A stretch of DNA of 64,000 nt from Hanleya hanleyi (taxonomy: Eukaryota > Mollusca > Polyplacophora > Lepidopleurida > Hanleyidae). Positions 9,537 to 22,904 of this stretch are shown one piece after another. The DNA lies in contig JAVTVY010016183.1 in assembly GCA_036873755.1 (NCBI GenBank), positions 1 through 64,000 of the forward strand, read 5' to 3'. The stretch's first letter is position 1. Every line of letters starts with the position of its first letter. The notes under the pieces are model-generated. The model was not told where the DNA came from and ran no database searches. It worked only from the letters and a program-made list of their open reading frames with translations. The translations under genes and the position numbers were made by a program.

Positions 9537-12500
9537 CAAATACACCAAATACCTTCCTGCACTGCCCTAAAATGCCCACTTTCGCTACTATTCCTACTGA
9601 AGACGTCACCAATGACGTCACAGATGCTGTGGACAGCCCTCAAATCGGAATATACTCCCCGAGAGCTACAAGATGACACCTCCCACGACGCATTCGGACC
9701 AAGGATGGTCCCTCTCTACCCCAAATACCTTCCTTCAGTGCCCTAAAATGCTCACTTTCGCTACTACTCATTCTGATGACGTTACCGATGGCGTCACAGA
9801 TGACGCGAACATCCCTCAAATCGGGGTCTACACCCCGAGAATTACAAAATGACACCTCCCACGACGCATTCGGACTAAGAATGGAGCATCTCTACCCCAA
9901 ATACCTTCCTTCGCTGCCCCAAAATGTCCACTTTCGCTACTACTCGTACTGATGACGTCATCGATGACGTCACAGATGACGGGAACATCCCTCAAATCGG
10001 AATGTACACCCCGAGAACTACAAAATGACACCTCCCAGGACGCATTCGGACCAAGGATGGTCCATCTCGACCCCAAACTCACCTCCACACACCTCCAAAA
10101 TGGCCACTTTACTTACTACAACCAACTGCGCAGATTGACGCGATTTGCACTTAAAAACACACCATTCTGACTCTAACCCATACAAGCTCCACTTTGACAC
10201 CTTCCACGACCCATTTGGACCCATAGCGGTCCATCTCTACCCCAAACACACACCCACATACCCCCCAAAATGCCTGTTTTCTCTACTACGACCAGGCTGA
10301 GCATGCACAGATTGACGCGACTTGCACTTAAAAACACGCCATTCTGACTCTACCCCACACAAGCTCCACACGACCCATTCGAACAGTGAATAGCCCATCT
10401 CTACCCCAAACACACACCCACATACCCCCCAAAATGCCTGCTTTCTCTACTACGGCCAGGCTGCGCATGCGCAGACTATTGAACACGGACGAACCATTAG
10501 TGTAGTGAAGTGCTCCTGCATGAGAGCTTCAAAATAAGACCTCATAAGACCCCATCGGATCATTAGGGACTCACCTAGACCCCAACACGTCCACCCCGTA
10601 TGGGCCTATACACCCATAGCCATGCAGTATAGGCCTATGGGCCTGCCCAGGCCTCGGTGACTTTTTCCAAAAATTTCACCGTTTCGCTCCGGGACACTTC
10701 CTATCATGTTCTAAATGACGAGACGTGAAAAACAAATCAAAACAACCATACCGCAAATGTCGAGAAGTAGGTTTCCCAGTGGGACAAACATTGGTCCTAT
10801 ACCCCAGTATGGGACTATATGGGTCTATATGGGGCTATATGGGGCTATATGGTATTTTTTTCAAAAATTTCACCGTTTCGTGCCAGGACACTTCCTATCA
10901 TGTTCTAAATGACGAGACTAAGAAAACAAATCCAAACAACCATACCGCAAATGTATAGAAGTAGGTTTCTCAGTGGGACAAACATTGGTCCTATACCCCT
11001 AGTATGGGCCTATATGGATCTCCCTGAACTTTTTTCCAAAATTTCACCGTTTCGCTCCGCGACACTTCCTATCATGGTTGTCTTGACGAGACTAAGAAAA
11101 CAAATCCAAACAACCATACCGCAAATGTATAGAAGTGGGTTTCCCAGTGGGACAGGCAGTGTGCGGTCCTATACCCTAGTATGGGCCTATATGGGTCTCC
11201 CTGAACTTTTTTCAAAAATTTCACCGTTTCGCTCCGCGACTCTTCCTATCATGTTTGTCTTGACGAGACTAAGAAAACGAGACCCCACAACCTATACCGC
11301 AAATGTCGAGAAGTAGGTTTCCCAGGATGGTCCTATACCCCCATACCCCATATAGGCATTTTGCCGTAATTTAGGATAAAGTCCGTGTTCCGTATTTTTT
11401 CAGGAAAAATTTTACATACACCCACCCTGGAACTAGGGGGAGATAACTCTATTGATAGGCAAGTCCCGTTAAGCCTGGCGACCTATATACCCCCCCATAC
11501 CCCATATAGGCATTTTCTCCGGATTTTTCGATAAAGTTCGTGTTTCCGGGGTTTTTTTTCAGGAAAATTTTTACATGCACCCACCCATGACTGGATGCCC
11601 CTTCACATAGGCTTCACATGGATACCTCATACAACTCCATCGGCCCATTAGCGGCTCCCCTAGATCCCAAAACGTCTATTTCCATACCCTTTGGCCACCA
11701 CGCATGCGCAGAATGCCGATATTTCAACCCCACGCCCAGCCCATCAGATGCCCCTTCACGAATGCTTCACTTTGATACCTCACTCGACCCCATTGGACCA
11801 TTAGTGGCTCCCCTAGCTCCAAAACGTCTATTTTCATACCCTTTGGCCACCGCGCATGCGCAGAATGCCGATATGTCAACCCCACACCCAGCCCATCAGA
11901 TGCCCCTTCACGAATGCTTCACTTTGATACCTCACTCGACCCCATTGGACCACTAGTGGCTCCCCTAGCTCCAAAACGTCTATTTCCATACCCTTGGGCC
12001 GCCGCGCATGCGCAGAATGCCGATATTTCAACCCCACACCCAGCCCATCAGATGCCCCTTCACGAATGCTTCACTTTGATACCTCACTCGACCCCATCGG
12101 TCCATTAGTGGCTCCCCTAGCTCCAAAACGTCTATTTTCATACACTTTGGCCACCGCGCATGCGCAGAATGCCGATATTTCAACCTCACACCCAGCCCAT
12201 CAGATGCCCCTTCACGAATGCTTCACTTTGATACCTCACTCGACCCCATTGGACCATTAGTGGCTCCCCTAGCTCCAAAACGGCTATTTTCATACAGTTT
12301 GGCCACCGCGCATGCACAGAATGCCAATATTTCAACCCCACTCCCAGTCCATCAGATGCCCCTTCACGAATGCTTCACTTTGATACCTCACTCGACCCAA
12401 TCGGTCCACCTGGGACCCACCTAGGTCACAAAACGTCTTGGGAAAGGTCAGTCACGTGACGAAATACTCGCTTCTGATTGGACGAGAGCTCCGCACATGC

Positions 12501-12939
12501 TCCGCAAATTTTACGCGGAGGAACAAATAAGTAGGTCAATACTAAGGAATCGGGCTTTTATATACTACTTTACCTAGAATAAAAATATTTTAAGAGTAAC
12601 ATGAAAAGAAGGACACTGAATTTCCGAATTTTCTATTACCCAGGCCAGAAAGGGTTAGCTCAACAAGCATCTTGATCGGGAACGTCCGGTCTATAAGACA
12701 ACACGCTTAAAACTAAAGTGTTGAAACTTACTCTTAAAGTTTTGAAATAACCCTTTAAGTGTGTCCACAGGGACAATACTTAAAGAGCAATCCCTGTGGA
12801 CACACTTAAAAGGGTATTTCAACACTTTAGTTTTAAGCGTGAATTAATGCATGTTGCCGAAATTCACAAACAAAAATACTGAAATACCCTACACTATACG
12901 TATCTGAAAATTCACCCCATATAACTATTTCAGATTTGA
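9537..12939. repeat. Tandem ~3.4-kb satellite unit, copy 3
   Basis: About 3.4 kb. It is slightly more diverged than copies 1 and 2, with small indels near 10030, 10835 and 11150 and differences in its 152-bp units. It ends after 'cagatttga', where unique sequence starts. Confidence 0.85.
12702..12841. repeat. 144-bp-type palindrome, copy 3
   Basis: Same arms as the other two copies with a few substitutions; the right arm lacks four bases, giving about 140 bp. Confidence 0.75.
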
Positions 12940-14546
12940 TACCCATTTCTTTTACAAGGAATTTCATACAAAAATGTTTTAAATTGTTTGAACCCTACCA
13001 GGCCTGGGGGAAATTATCACTCCCCTCCCCATGCTACCAAACTATATCCGGAACGACAAAATATTGAGAGCAGAAACTCCGTGAATTTTTGGTTTATCAT
13101 ATTGGGGTCTTTTCGAGCCTATTTGCAAAACCCCTCGACCAGAGGATCATGGGTAAATTGAAAATGGCGGTTATTGAGATATCAGTATAATGTTAATTTC
13201 TTCATTTTTCTAGAAGATTACTGTTTCTTAATAGTAAAAACTATTTTATTTCACATCAGATTATTATTTACCAATTTATCATGAAGTTTTCGCAGAGAAA
13301 GTACGTAAATAAAAAAAAATCTGACAGAAAAATCGACCAAATTTTTGTTGAACATGACGTCACTGTAACGTCATCAAATCGGCCATCTTGGATTTTTTTA
13401 TATTTTCTGTTAGAGATGGACTCAAGGGTCTGTTGTTGTAAGTTGTAGCCCTCTAGCTCAAGGGATAAATAAAACAGGGGGCCGAAATGGCCCATCGCCA
13501 GACCTGGACAGGTCCAAAAAGCCCAGACCAGATAGGGTTAAAGCCCATCTTTTGGCCATCTTTGGATCTTATTTGACCTCGAAATGACCTTCGATTGACC
13601 TCAAATTGCCAAATTTGTCTTGGTATTCACCCCTACCTTGAGTCATACTGCACACAAAAGTACTTAACAAACAGCACAATATATATGAAATAAAACAGAA
13701 TTTTCCCTCATTCTCGACCTCATTTGACTCGTAAAGTGACCTAAAAATGACCTCAATTCCAATAATAAACGAACTAGCCATACCTGTGGTAAAACCCAAC
13801 AGTACATAAAACCAATTTAGCGCGAATACCCACTGGTAACAAACCGCACAATGGAAATTAATTTAGGAACGACTTTCACAAATTGTGACCTCATTTGACT
13901 CCAAAAGTAACCCCAAAATGACCTTCAATGCCAAAAATCCAGGTGGTATCCCCTCACACCTTGAACCCATATCACAAAAAGAACTAATTTAGCATGGCTA
14001 TCCATTTCTAACAAACAAAGCCATCAACAGTTACATTTCGTGTCCTTGGTCAGCCTACTAGTGGGTATTCTCTCTGAAAGGGGCTACACTGAAGTGAGAG
14101 TATATGTGGTCATCGACCAATCAGAGTAGATTTCGTCTCAGTTTGGGGAAGGCGTAACATGAAATTAGCCAGTGAGTGAGTAAGATTTTAACGTCTCTTT
14201 GAACAATATTTCAAACATATCGCATTATGTTAACAGGGCTTAGACCATGGTTTACATTAGCGGCACTGTTAACGTAATTGCATCTCGTCGATTCCCAAAT
14301 TAGTCTAGACTTCCATATTTCAGCAAGAAATACTTGAATTCGAGTGCTACAACCTGACAAACTTCTTGACGGGGGTCGTCCATCTAGATTTTGAGTTCCG
14401 CGAGCTTGTACAATTATGTCATAATTTTGGCTTTTTTTCTCTGCTTTCAGAAAGCAGTGCACAGGCACCCAAATAGTCCCTCTTAGCAACATCTTATTAG
14501 GCCGTGAGTTAAAATCGAACACACAGCGAAACCAAACACATATCAT
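12940..14546. other. Gene-poor AT-rich region with degenerate 'tgacctcaaatgacc' repeats
   Basis: No convincing gene. From about 13570 to 13960 there are three loosely repeated blocks rich in 'tgacctcatttgact' and 'aaaatgacctcaa', spaced roughly 150-170 bases, probably decayed dispersed repeat. The short ORFs here show no family resemblance. Confidence 0.5.
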
Positions 14547-14686
14547 CTTGCCCTCGAGTGACAAAAGTGTATGTTGCAGCTTGAAAGATGTACACTAATA
14601 CTACCAAACAATTAAACTACAGCTATTGTCTTTTGTAATTATATGAACAGAATGAACTCTTGCCCTCGAGTGACAAAAGTGTATGT
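14547..14686. repeat. 28-bp direct repeat pair beside the PLE
   Basis: 'cttgccctcgagtgacaaaa' plus eight more bases occurs at 14547 and again at 14659, 112 bases apart. The second copy abuts the left inverted repeat of the PLE relic. Confidence 0.6.
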
Positions 14687-15383
14687 GACTCTACAGGAAA
14701 GCATCCCTCGGCACCTAACATTCAGACCCGATAATACGGTGGATTCTCCGACGTAGCTTTAGTATCTCAGCCGCGCTTTTATTGTAGCTGTGCATGTGGA
14801 GGACTATGAAGTATCCACACGGCCCCTAGCACCGGCTTAAGCGGAATTAGATACGCTAGCTCGGGAGCTGTGCTGATAGATCAGCTCAAACAACTCCTCT
14901 GATATTAATGGATGAGCATCGTGGACGTCTGATGCAGTAGACACCTCAACATGGGGTAACCTGCTAAATGTAAGAATACCCAGAAAAACTAACCTGTAAT
15001 ACAGAAGATTGAGTGATTATGATTAATCGTCGCTTTCAACAATCTTTCAGCCACATCTCGGCGTTTGAGTCCTATTAGTTTCACTCCCGGAGCCCCACGT
15101 TTTGGTATATTCTACCCAGGACAAAACCTGGATATAAATATCTGCTGACGATCATGGATATGACCACTAGACCTCATGAGGCAGTTCCTTAGAAACCAAT
15201 AACCGCAAAGACACTCGATATGGCCTCCCCTAAAAGATTCAATCTGTCCAGGGAGCAAATTGTATATCTGGACTTTTTCAGGAGGTCATACATTAGTTAG
15301 ACATCATACATTTAAAGTCTACATCATATTATCCACAGTCGTATGGCTCTTATTATACCACCAGACGATGAAGAGTACCCTGC

Positions 15384-15850
15384 ATGGCAGTTTGCAAAGG
15401 TATATCGTTTGTTCTAGTCGCTACAAGCGACATGCCTAATAAGTCAACAGCATTTACCCCATTTGGGCTAGTCTATGGACATGAGATCAGACGCTCCCTG
15501 AAGAACGGTAAAAGAGGGGTTTCTCAATTAGGTAAGATGAGTCTAACCTCTTGGACTATGTGTCTACTTCAGAGAAAGACTCGAAGACATGCCAGTGAAC
15601 ATTTCAAAGTCTTCTTGAAAGGTCATGCAACCCCGATTTGACACCAAGACCGGGGCTGGTACTTTTAGACCTGGATAAAAGTATTGGTCTTGATTGCCCT
15701 TGCAAGGTGAACCACTGAGAGATAAGAAAATTTCCGAACTCGACTATATAGTTAGTACTCAGATCAGAGGAAATCCAGGTATGGCACATTAACACGCTCA
15801 ATAAATACCATGGACATGAACCAGGTCTATCTTTTGGAGTAGTTAATTTA
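15384..15850 (+). pseudogene. Ty3/gypsy-type integrase C-terminal relic
   Basis: The motif STAFTPFGLVYGHEIR matches the STxFTPFELLYGR core-end motif of metazoan Ty3/gypsy integrases. About 100 codons downstream, in another frame with stops, 'VWHINTLNKYHGHEP' resembles the usual 'VFHVNxLKKYHxRE' C-terminal motif. Several stops and frame changes show it is dead. It lies between the PLE inverted repeats and may be a separate nested insertion. Confidence 0.5.
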
Positions 15851-16094
15851 GCTAGGTAGATAGTGACCCAAATATTACATAATGATGGAACCATTGGCAG
15901 CAAAACTTACAAACCCATAGGTTATAGAGAGCCTAGACAGTAAACTGGATCACGTGTATGATCATCAGAGAGTAGATATCAAGGATTTGCTCCATGAATA
16001 CAACTAATGTTGTTCTGATAAGCCAGGATGTACCCCTCTTGTTGTACATATATTAATGTCAGGAGCCATAAAGTATTTTTTGTATCTCTGCTGC

Positions 16095-16475
16095 ATACAA
16101 GGGATATCATTCATGGGATGTTTCTTTGTTTATAGAGTTGCTTGGATTTCTCATTAGAAATATCTGTGTGAAAGACAACACAATATATCAACAGAATATA
16201 GGTATTCCAATAGGTACTAATTGTGCACCCCTCTTTGCTGACCTATATCTGTTATGAATATGACTATATCCAGGCGCTTTTAAAAAACGATCAGTTCGAA
16301 GCCCTCCTCATTCACCAAACGCTATATAGACGAACTTCTCGCTGTGGATAGTCGCTATTTAAATAACGCAGTAAAGGATATATATCAACCTTCACTGGAT
16401 TTGAAGGAAACTACAGATAGCCCTAACTGCACATCATATTTAGACCTATATCGCTATAAATATGTCCAACCTCTT
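16095..16475 (+). pseudogene. Reverse transcriptase relic (PLE family)
   Basis: Translated pieces include GIPIGTNCAPLFADLYL (RT palm motif of this family), a disrupted match to the YIDDLLAVD catalytic block, and 'YQPSLDLKETTDS'. These match the better-preserved minus-strand copy at 61721-62290. Multiple stops and frameshifts are present. Confidence 0.6.
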
Positions 16476-16935
16476 ACATATCTCATCAATGTATTATCTG
16501 TATATGATATGATTCTGTGAAATATTAATCGACGAGGTCCGCCCTCTGTAAACATGTCATTTGACAAATATATGTAGGTTTGCTATCTTGGTGGGAAATT
16601 TAGAGCATGACGTCGAGCATTACAGGCTAGTTTTTCTAGATATCCTTTCATTTACCATGTTTCAACTCGTGTTGAGGCATTTATTCCATCAGACGCCCTC
16701 GATTATCATCCATTCACATCAGATGAGTTACTTATTTGAACTGCTCTATCATCACAGCTCTAGACTCAGCATATCTAATTCGGCTGAAGTCGATGCTAGG
16801 GGCCGTGTGCATACTTCGTTGTTTCCACATGAACATCTACAATAAAAGCGCGGCTGAGATACCAATGTTACGTCTTAGAATCCTCCGTACACTAGTCTGC
16901 ATGTGAGGTGCCGAGAGAGGCTTTCCTGTGGAATC

Positions 16936-18837
16936 GTGTTTTATTCGTCAGATGTCAATTTTCCCGCCTGTTACATATCCCATCAATTTATAAAGGAGGA
17001 GTACAGTGATGATATTGAAAATATCACGCTGGGAAACCTAAACTCGCTCTATTAGATGTAAAATTTATCTCCAAAATATCAGTTTTACCATTAAACGGTA
17101 ACCACGTTTATATTCTGCAAACTTTTCAGTTCATTCCTTATTAACTTGTTGGAGAAGGTCAATACCACAGAATGGACACAGATGACAAAAACATTTCAAT
17201 TTGGAAAGTTACAATTATACCCTTTATTGTATCATCTTCTTCTTTACAGTTTACAGAGATGTCTTCTATTAAGAATAGCTGCTATTCTTTGTGGATTGAA
17301 AGGGGGCATCACCAGTACCCCCAAAATGCTGAAGAAAACGAGTATTCTGTTTCCCTGGAAAATGATTTCATTTTTGCAAAATTATTCTATTGTAATTGTA
17401 TTACTTCATTATTTTTGTACCAGTTTACATGAGTGTTTTCTTTAAGTAATTAAATTGAATTGTGCTACATTGACGTTTAAAATGGGGGAAATGATTGGCT
17501 AGAGAAGCCCCAAAATAATAATTATTTCGTGTACCGGTATTACATTTATGGAATGGGCCTACTACTCCAGTTTAAAACTAAACGACCACACTTTCCGCAA
17601 AAGTTTATGTTGTTGTCCACTAGAACGGGTTGTCGTCGAAATAACATCAAATTGCAAATGCAGCGAGAACGCTTGTTTTCTTATGTTGAGAAATTAGCTA
17701 AATTCAACCATTTTGAGTATAGAGCCCTCGGACATTTATTGTCAGGCGCTCGTACAAATAGCAAAGGAGGGATTTAAGTTAAGAAGTAGCCAGATCAACG
17801 CTCCAATTGTACCGCCATTTTATCAGAGATATGAACATGATAAATCAGCGTCAACGAACGTGATCGAGTGCCCAGTTGTGTGCACTGATATCAAGAAACT
17901 GCTGAACATAATTCGAGTTTTATAGTTTGAGCCAACAGTCCGATAGGTGTCCTAGCATTTCCTGGTATACATATTTAATTTAATCTGTGGTTCCACTGAG
18001 TAATTTGATATAATATAGGAGGAAAGTTACGTTCCTCCTATATAATATTTAATTTATCCATACTTGTAGCGTTACCCTAGAACACTCTTTGGCCGTCTAC
18101 TTCACCCGTCGATATTTTATAATCAAGCCTCGGGTTTCTGGTTCAACTGGAGCTAAAAACGATTTAGAAATACTGAAATACAATAGAAATATTTATGACA
18201 TACAGAGTCAAAGTGATAATTTAGATCTCATAGTACTTCATAGCTGGAGAAAATAAATCGAGAAAGATGGTACAAAAATATCCTAAAGATAAAATGATGA
18301 TGACGGAATATATACAAATAAATGATATTGGTCAAATTTGTATTAATTGGATTCATATGGTAGACATCAAGATGAAATCCACTGTAGTTTAATCTTTCAA
18401 TCTAAAAACTAACAAATATGCCGGGTTGTTGATTATATTTACGATTCTATCAATGATAATTCTAATCTCACCGGAGAACACCCCTCCAACACTACAATTT
18501 GTGGTTTACCAAACAATAAAATCGTACAAGTAAAATATCCTTGATAAATATTGATATGTAAAACTAGTGTACATGGTATAATATGGTCTTGATCTGGACA
18601 AATATAACTGCTATCTTAGTCCCACTGAACAACACCAAAGACATCCTAAGCAACAAAACGCCATACTTTTGTATGATCGTTAAAATTCGGACATGTCGGT
18701 CAACCAATGCCAAATTCTATGAAATTCAATAATAGTTTCAAGAACAGTGGACAGATCGGGTCCCAGAAATCGATAGTTTGACATCATAGTTAGCATAAGC
18801 TTCCGGAGTTCATCATTTTCGGAGAATCAGGGAGAAA
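16936..18837. other. AT-rich region without recognisable genes
   Basis: Only short ORFs (for example 17529-17777 and 17713-17925) with no family resemblance. A small inverted repeat at about 18005-18050 (TATAGGAGGAA / TTCCTCCTATA) could be a MITE remnant. Confidence 0.4.
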
Positions 18838-19500
18838 AGTTCAGAGAATTCGAAAGCCCGCAACACCGAGGAATCCGGGATTCACGCACGACATCCGCCG
18901 GTGAGGATGAGGTACAGAAGACGACAAAGAGCCCAGACATCCACTTTGAAGGGGTTGTATGGTTGTCTTCTTTTGACCTCAGGTGAAGAGCACTGCACGT
19001 TATATCGGCTGAAGTGAGCACCATATTTATTTTTTAACTTGATCAATCGGCTGAATCCGGCCAGTTTGACGAGGTTCCACTGCTGGAAGACGAGCATATT
19101 TTCTGCCCGGATGTTGAGATGTGCCCCACCCGCAAGATGTGGATACTGCACTGCTTCTAAAACCTGTCTGAACATCAACAACGTGCCTACGTTTCAAAAA
19201 TTGGTCGTGGCCGTGGCCATGATTGTTTTGAGGTCCCGATGTGTAGAATATTACAGCACAAGGCCGCATCTGGCGGCGACACGGATCCAGTCTACGATGT
19301 TGAATGACGATGTAGCGATGGTTGGTTTTGCTGATGGTGATATTCTCTGTAGAGCCCAATGGTTACACACCGTCCGAAGACAGTTCATTTGTCTTGGATA
19401 CCATGTGGAATTTGCGGAAGTTGGCATCGGTTTGAATACATTCCAGCGCCACATATCTGAGGGGATTGACGCGGCGTAAGGTGATCCAAATTTTCTTTTA
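18838..19500 (-). pseudogene. Degenerate protein-kinase-like fragment
   Basis: The minus-strand frame 18882-19181 contains HLNIRAENMLV in the place of the HxDxKxxN catalytic loop, VKLAGFSRL in the place of DFG, and SSPEVKRR...DVWALCRLLYLIL resembling the APE and DxWxLG segments. The catalytic Asp and DFG Asp are both replaced. N-lobe-like sequence (ITLRRVNPLRYVALE) appears upstream near 19440-19495 in another frame. The frame breaks and lost catalytic residues indicate a dead copy, or an exon of a pseudokinase. Kinase subfamily not determined. Confidence 0.5.
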
Positions 19501-22500
19501 CAGACGAGCATTTAGTGTCCATCTGCTTAAACCAATCACTGTAGAAAGTACAGAACATAATTATGATACGAATCGTTTGAATATATTTAAATTATTACAT
19601 TGAAATTCAGTCTTTACAGACAAATGAAAAATCTATTATATCAGAAACTACTAAGAATTAAAAATCCAGTCTAACAAATTGGAAAGTCAAAGAATTAAAA
19701 ATCCAGTCTAACAAATTGGAAAGTCAATCTAACCTTAACTGGTTTGGCCATGCTAAGGCCTATATAGGAAGGTGCCATTTCGCCTCTGCCCCCACCCAGA
19801 TATATTTCTCACTCGTTGGGCTAGAGAGCTGAAATATCTTGGGGTCTATACCAGAAAATGTAACAAATCTAATAAAGAAGGCTGCTTTGGCGTCACAGTG
19901 GCGTTATGTTAAAATACGCATTTTGGTCAATTTTTCCTTCATATTATTTTGATTTTTGATTTCGGTTATTTCCTCCTAAAAAGACACATAATAAATAATA
20001 AACTAATATTGCACACTTTAATACGTACAAAAGGCTAACGTTTTAAAGAAAAACAACGAAAATACAACTTTTGAGACACAGCCTTATGATCGCCATTTTT
20101 AATTACGCGTATTCCTCTGCTCGGGGGTATAAGCTCTTAAATCTAATTATTAGATTGGTCTTTCAATCTAATTCAGAAAGTATACAAACGACAGACTTTG
20201 TGGCTACAATGTTTTTTATGTAGGCCCGTACGCAGCGGGGGGGTGGGGTTCGTTCCCAGTCAGGTGGAACTACAAGGACTATCCCAGCAATGCGCGCTAA
20301 AAGTGCGCCCTGCTAGGGGGGTCCAGGTGCATGCCTCTCCCCCCCCCTCCCCCGAAAAAATGAGAACCTAAGACTCCATTTAAGGCATTTTAGAGTATTT
20401 GAGAGGTTCAACAGAGCTGAAACATTCCACAATTATTTCAGTTTTCAACCGTTCAAAAATTGCAAAAAACTAACAAATCAACCAAAAACCTTTTCGGACT
20501 CAACCTCCCCACAGCGCATGCTCCATTTCGCAGGCGCTATTACCATCCCTGCCAACAATAGCGGAAGTTGACCTGCTATGACGTATAGGAGAAACCAACC
20601 AACGCACGGCTCAGTTTGAATCCGGCCGAACAACTCCATTAGTGTTGCACATGAGCGAACTACTTTTCATATGCTCTGTCCAGATAACAGGGGAAATTAT
20701 CTCCAGATAATTCTTTTTAACGCTAGGTCAACAGAGCTATTATGCAGACTTGAAAAGTAATCGAAATGTTCGGTAAACATCTATTTTACTATATATGATG
20801 TCACTTCCGGCGATGTGCGCGAAGGCCCTGAATCCGGTCCAAAAATCTGACTGGTGGCTGGGGTGTGATTAGACCCCCAGCGAGGTGGTTTCGGACTTAG
20901 CCTATAGCATTGGGCCCTGCTTCGGAGGGCCAATGTCTGGCTAATCCAAGGTCATTCGGAACTCCCGAGCGGTACGTTTTTGACGGCAGATTTTGAGATC
21001 GAGAACGAGGCCATGCTTACGTCACGGGACCGGACACACGTGGTTTCGGGGATTTCTGACAGATCCAGCATGGCGGAGATCAGATATGCCAACTCCGCTG
21101 AAAGATCGGAAAAAGAATGTGTGCATTTGCTGTGGGAATAAAAATGTCATTTTTTTTTAATACAATCAGAGGCAGGGAAAAAGAAGAACTTGGAGAATGT
21201 ATTACAACTGAAGGGCAGATGTTGTGTTTGATTGACAACAGCAAGAGCTCGCTTCAACATGATTGTCATGATTGCTGTTTGAGGGAAGCCCTTTCATCCT
21301 GAAAATAGCGAGCCAATGAGAAAGCTGGTCTCGATCCAAAATGGCGCGGATCGAACGACCAATCGCTGGCGGAGCTCTGGTACGCTATCACTGTCTGTTA
21401 ATACCTAAATTAACTGACAGTAATACAGTCTAGTTTCGGACTATTCTATGTGAAGAGTAAATTTACGGGAGACAACTGATATTACCATACTGTTAATACC
21501 GGTAGTCTCCCCTGCCAGCAGTGTGTGTAAGTTTTTCGCTTCGCGGGGCTTCGGTCGCTTTGCTTGTTTCGGTCGCGGTGGCATGCACACCAGCATCGCA
21601 ACCCCCCCCCCTCCCCTCCCCCTGCGTACTGGCCTGGTATGACGACGTTAACGACGTAACCTGACCACAGAGACGTCAGGCGCTCGTTGACGCCACGTTC
21701 GCAACATGAATTTGTGAATGGTGTGACCAAAATTAACCCAACTTGGGCGTTGTACATGAAATTGCACTTATTTCCTCACTCAACATTGGACAGTGTGATA
21801 TGCTGTCTTGGTAAACATTTATCCCAGAAATCACCGTTCTCGAGGTATAAAAGTATGTCGCAAATATCGGATTAAGAAAACAACCGTTGTGTGTGCGGCT
21901 ATTTGCATGTGACATTTTAGATGAATATATGTTTGCACAGGGCTTACTTCCTATCACGTCTTCCCCCACTTATTATTCAAGCAAGTGAAATTGGTTGATG
22001 GCCAAGTGATCTCCTTTGAGTAAAGTCCTGTAAAAGACAGCCAATCTCAGTTTCGTTAAATTTTCGAAGGAGAACAAGCAAAAGAGTCTTTCTGATCACG
22101 GCGAACGTGCTTCAGGTATACCGTACTATTGCCCTGTGTTCTTAGCTTCTCGTTAATCCTCTTCAGAGACAGACATTACATGTGAGTAAAACATCTCCAT
22201 TTTTAGGAGTAAGGACATATTCGACAGTTGACTGAGACAGACTACTGAACGTTTTTGGCCAGCATCGACACCACGCACAAGTAGTCATCATTTTTATGAA
22301 TGATCTCTTCAATGATTAGAAAAGAGTGATACGGCATAATGTTGATCACGGATTCGCCTGTTACAATGTTAACTATGGGGGCAAACAAGTCAAATCTTTC
22401 TGGTCAAACTTGCGGATCCATAAGTATTGATATAGTCATAATTGTTATTACTGTCTATTCATAGGCTGGATTACTTTTGGCTAGAGGTGTACCGTTTTTT

Positions 22501-22904
22501 CCAACTCTATACGATGGATAACAATTATGCACAGACTTGCACGTGAGATGATGATACGCATGGATCAGCATGGACAGAGTATTAACAGCTTACGGCAATA
22601 CTCTCACTTCATACGTTAGACTTGTCCTAACTTAACGACCACAAAATAACAGATGAGCACCGGAAATGACGTGTCATCATGTCCAGACTGTCATTCTCAC
22701 CAATGCTTTGACCCCCATGCTTATTTTTATAAAAAGAAGTATTTCCTCGCCACTGAAGTGGCGTAGGCGTATGAATGTGTTCAGCGCATAAATTGCTATA
22801 ATGCTGATGACATATTCTGCATACCAGCATTCAAGTGATCGCTACAAGTAGTATATAATATGCTTTTCGAGCCAAAAAAAATGGGGCCGTCATGGGGCGG
22901 TGTG
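19501..22904. other. Intergenic region; short tandem duplication and C-rich tract
   Basis: No gene recognised. A 37-bp sequence ('aagaattaaaaatccagtct...') is duplicated in tandem at 19653-19726. A C-rich tract lies at 21601-21622. ETS-like CACTTCCGG sites occur near 20811. The short ORFs are unremarkable. Confidence 0.4.

Larger units (their letters stand above)
14687..16935 (+). mobile_element. Penelope-like element relic with inverted terminal repeats
   Basis: About 270 bases at the left (14687-14965) match the reverse complement of the right end (16655-16935), including 'acacggcccctagca' and 'ctacaataaaagcgcggctg'. Between them lie a decayed reverse transcriptase (16095-16475) and a decayed integrase fragment of another retroelement. 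PLEs are known for terminal pseudo-LTRs in direct or inverted order, which fits. Its 'cggcccctagc...aagcggaatta' segment is also found in the RT fragments at 61331-62290 and 62477-63043, so all belong to one family. Confidence 0.6.

Noticed and set aside
19039..19479. 146-aa plus-strand ORF
   Set aside because: Antisense to the kinase-like fragment, without recognisable features.
20860..20990. Possible tRNA or snRNA-like structured segment
   Set aside because: Short GC-rich stems are present, but no tRNA boxes A/B with correct spacing and no recognisable snRNA motifs.
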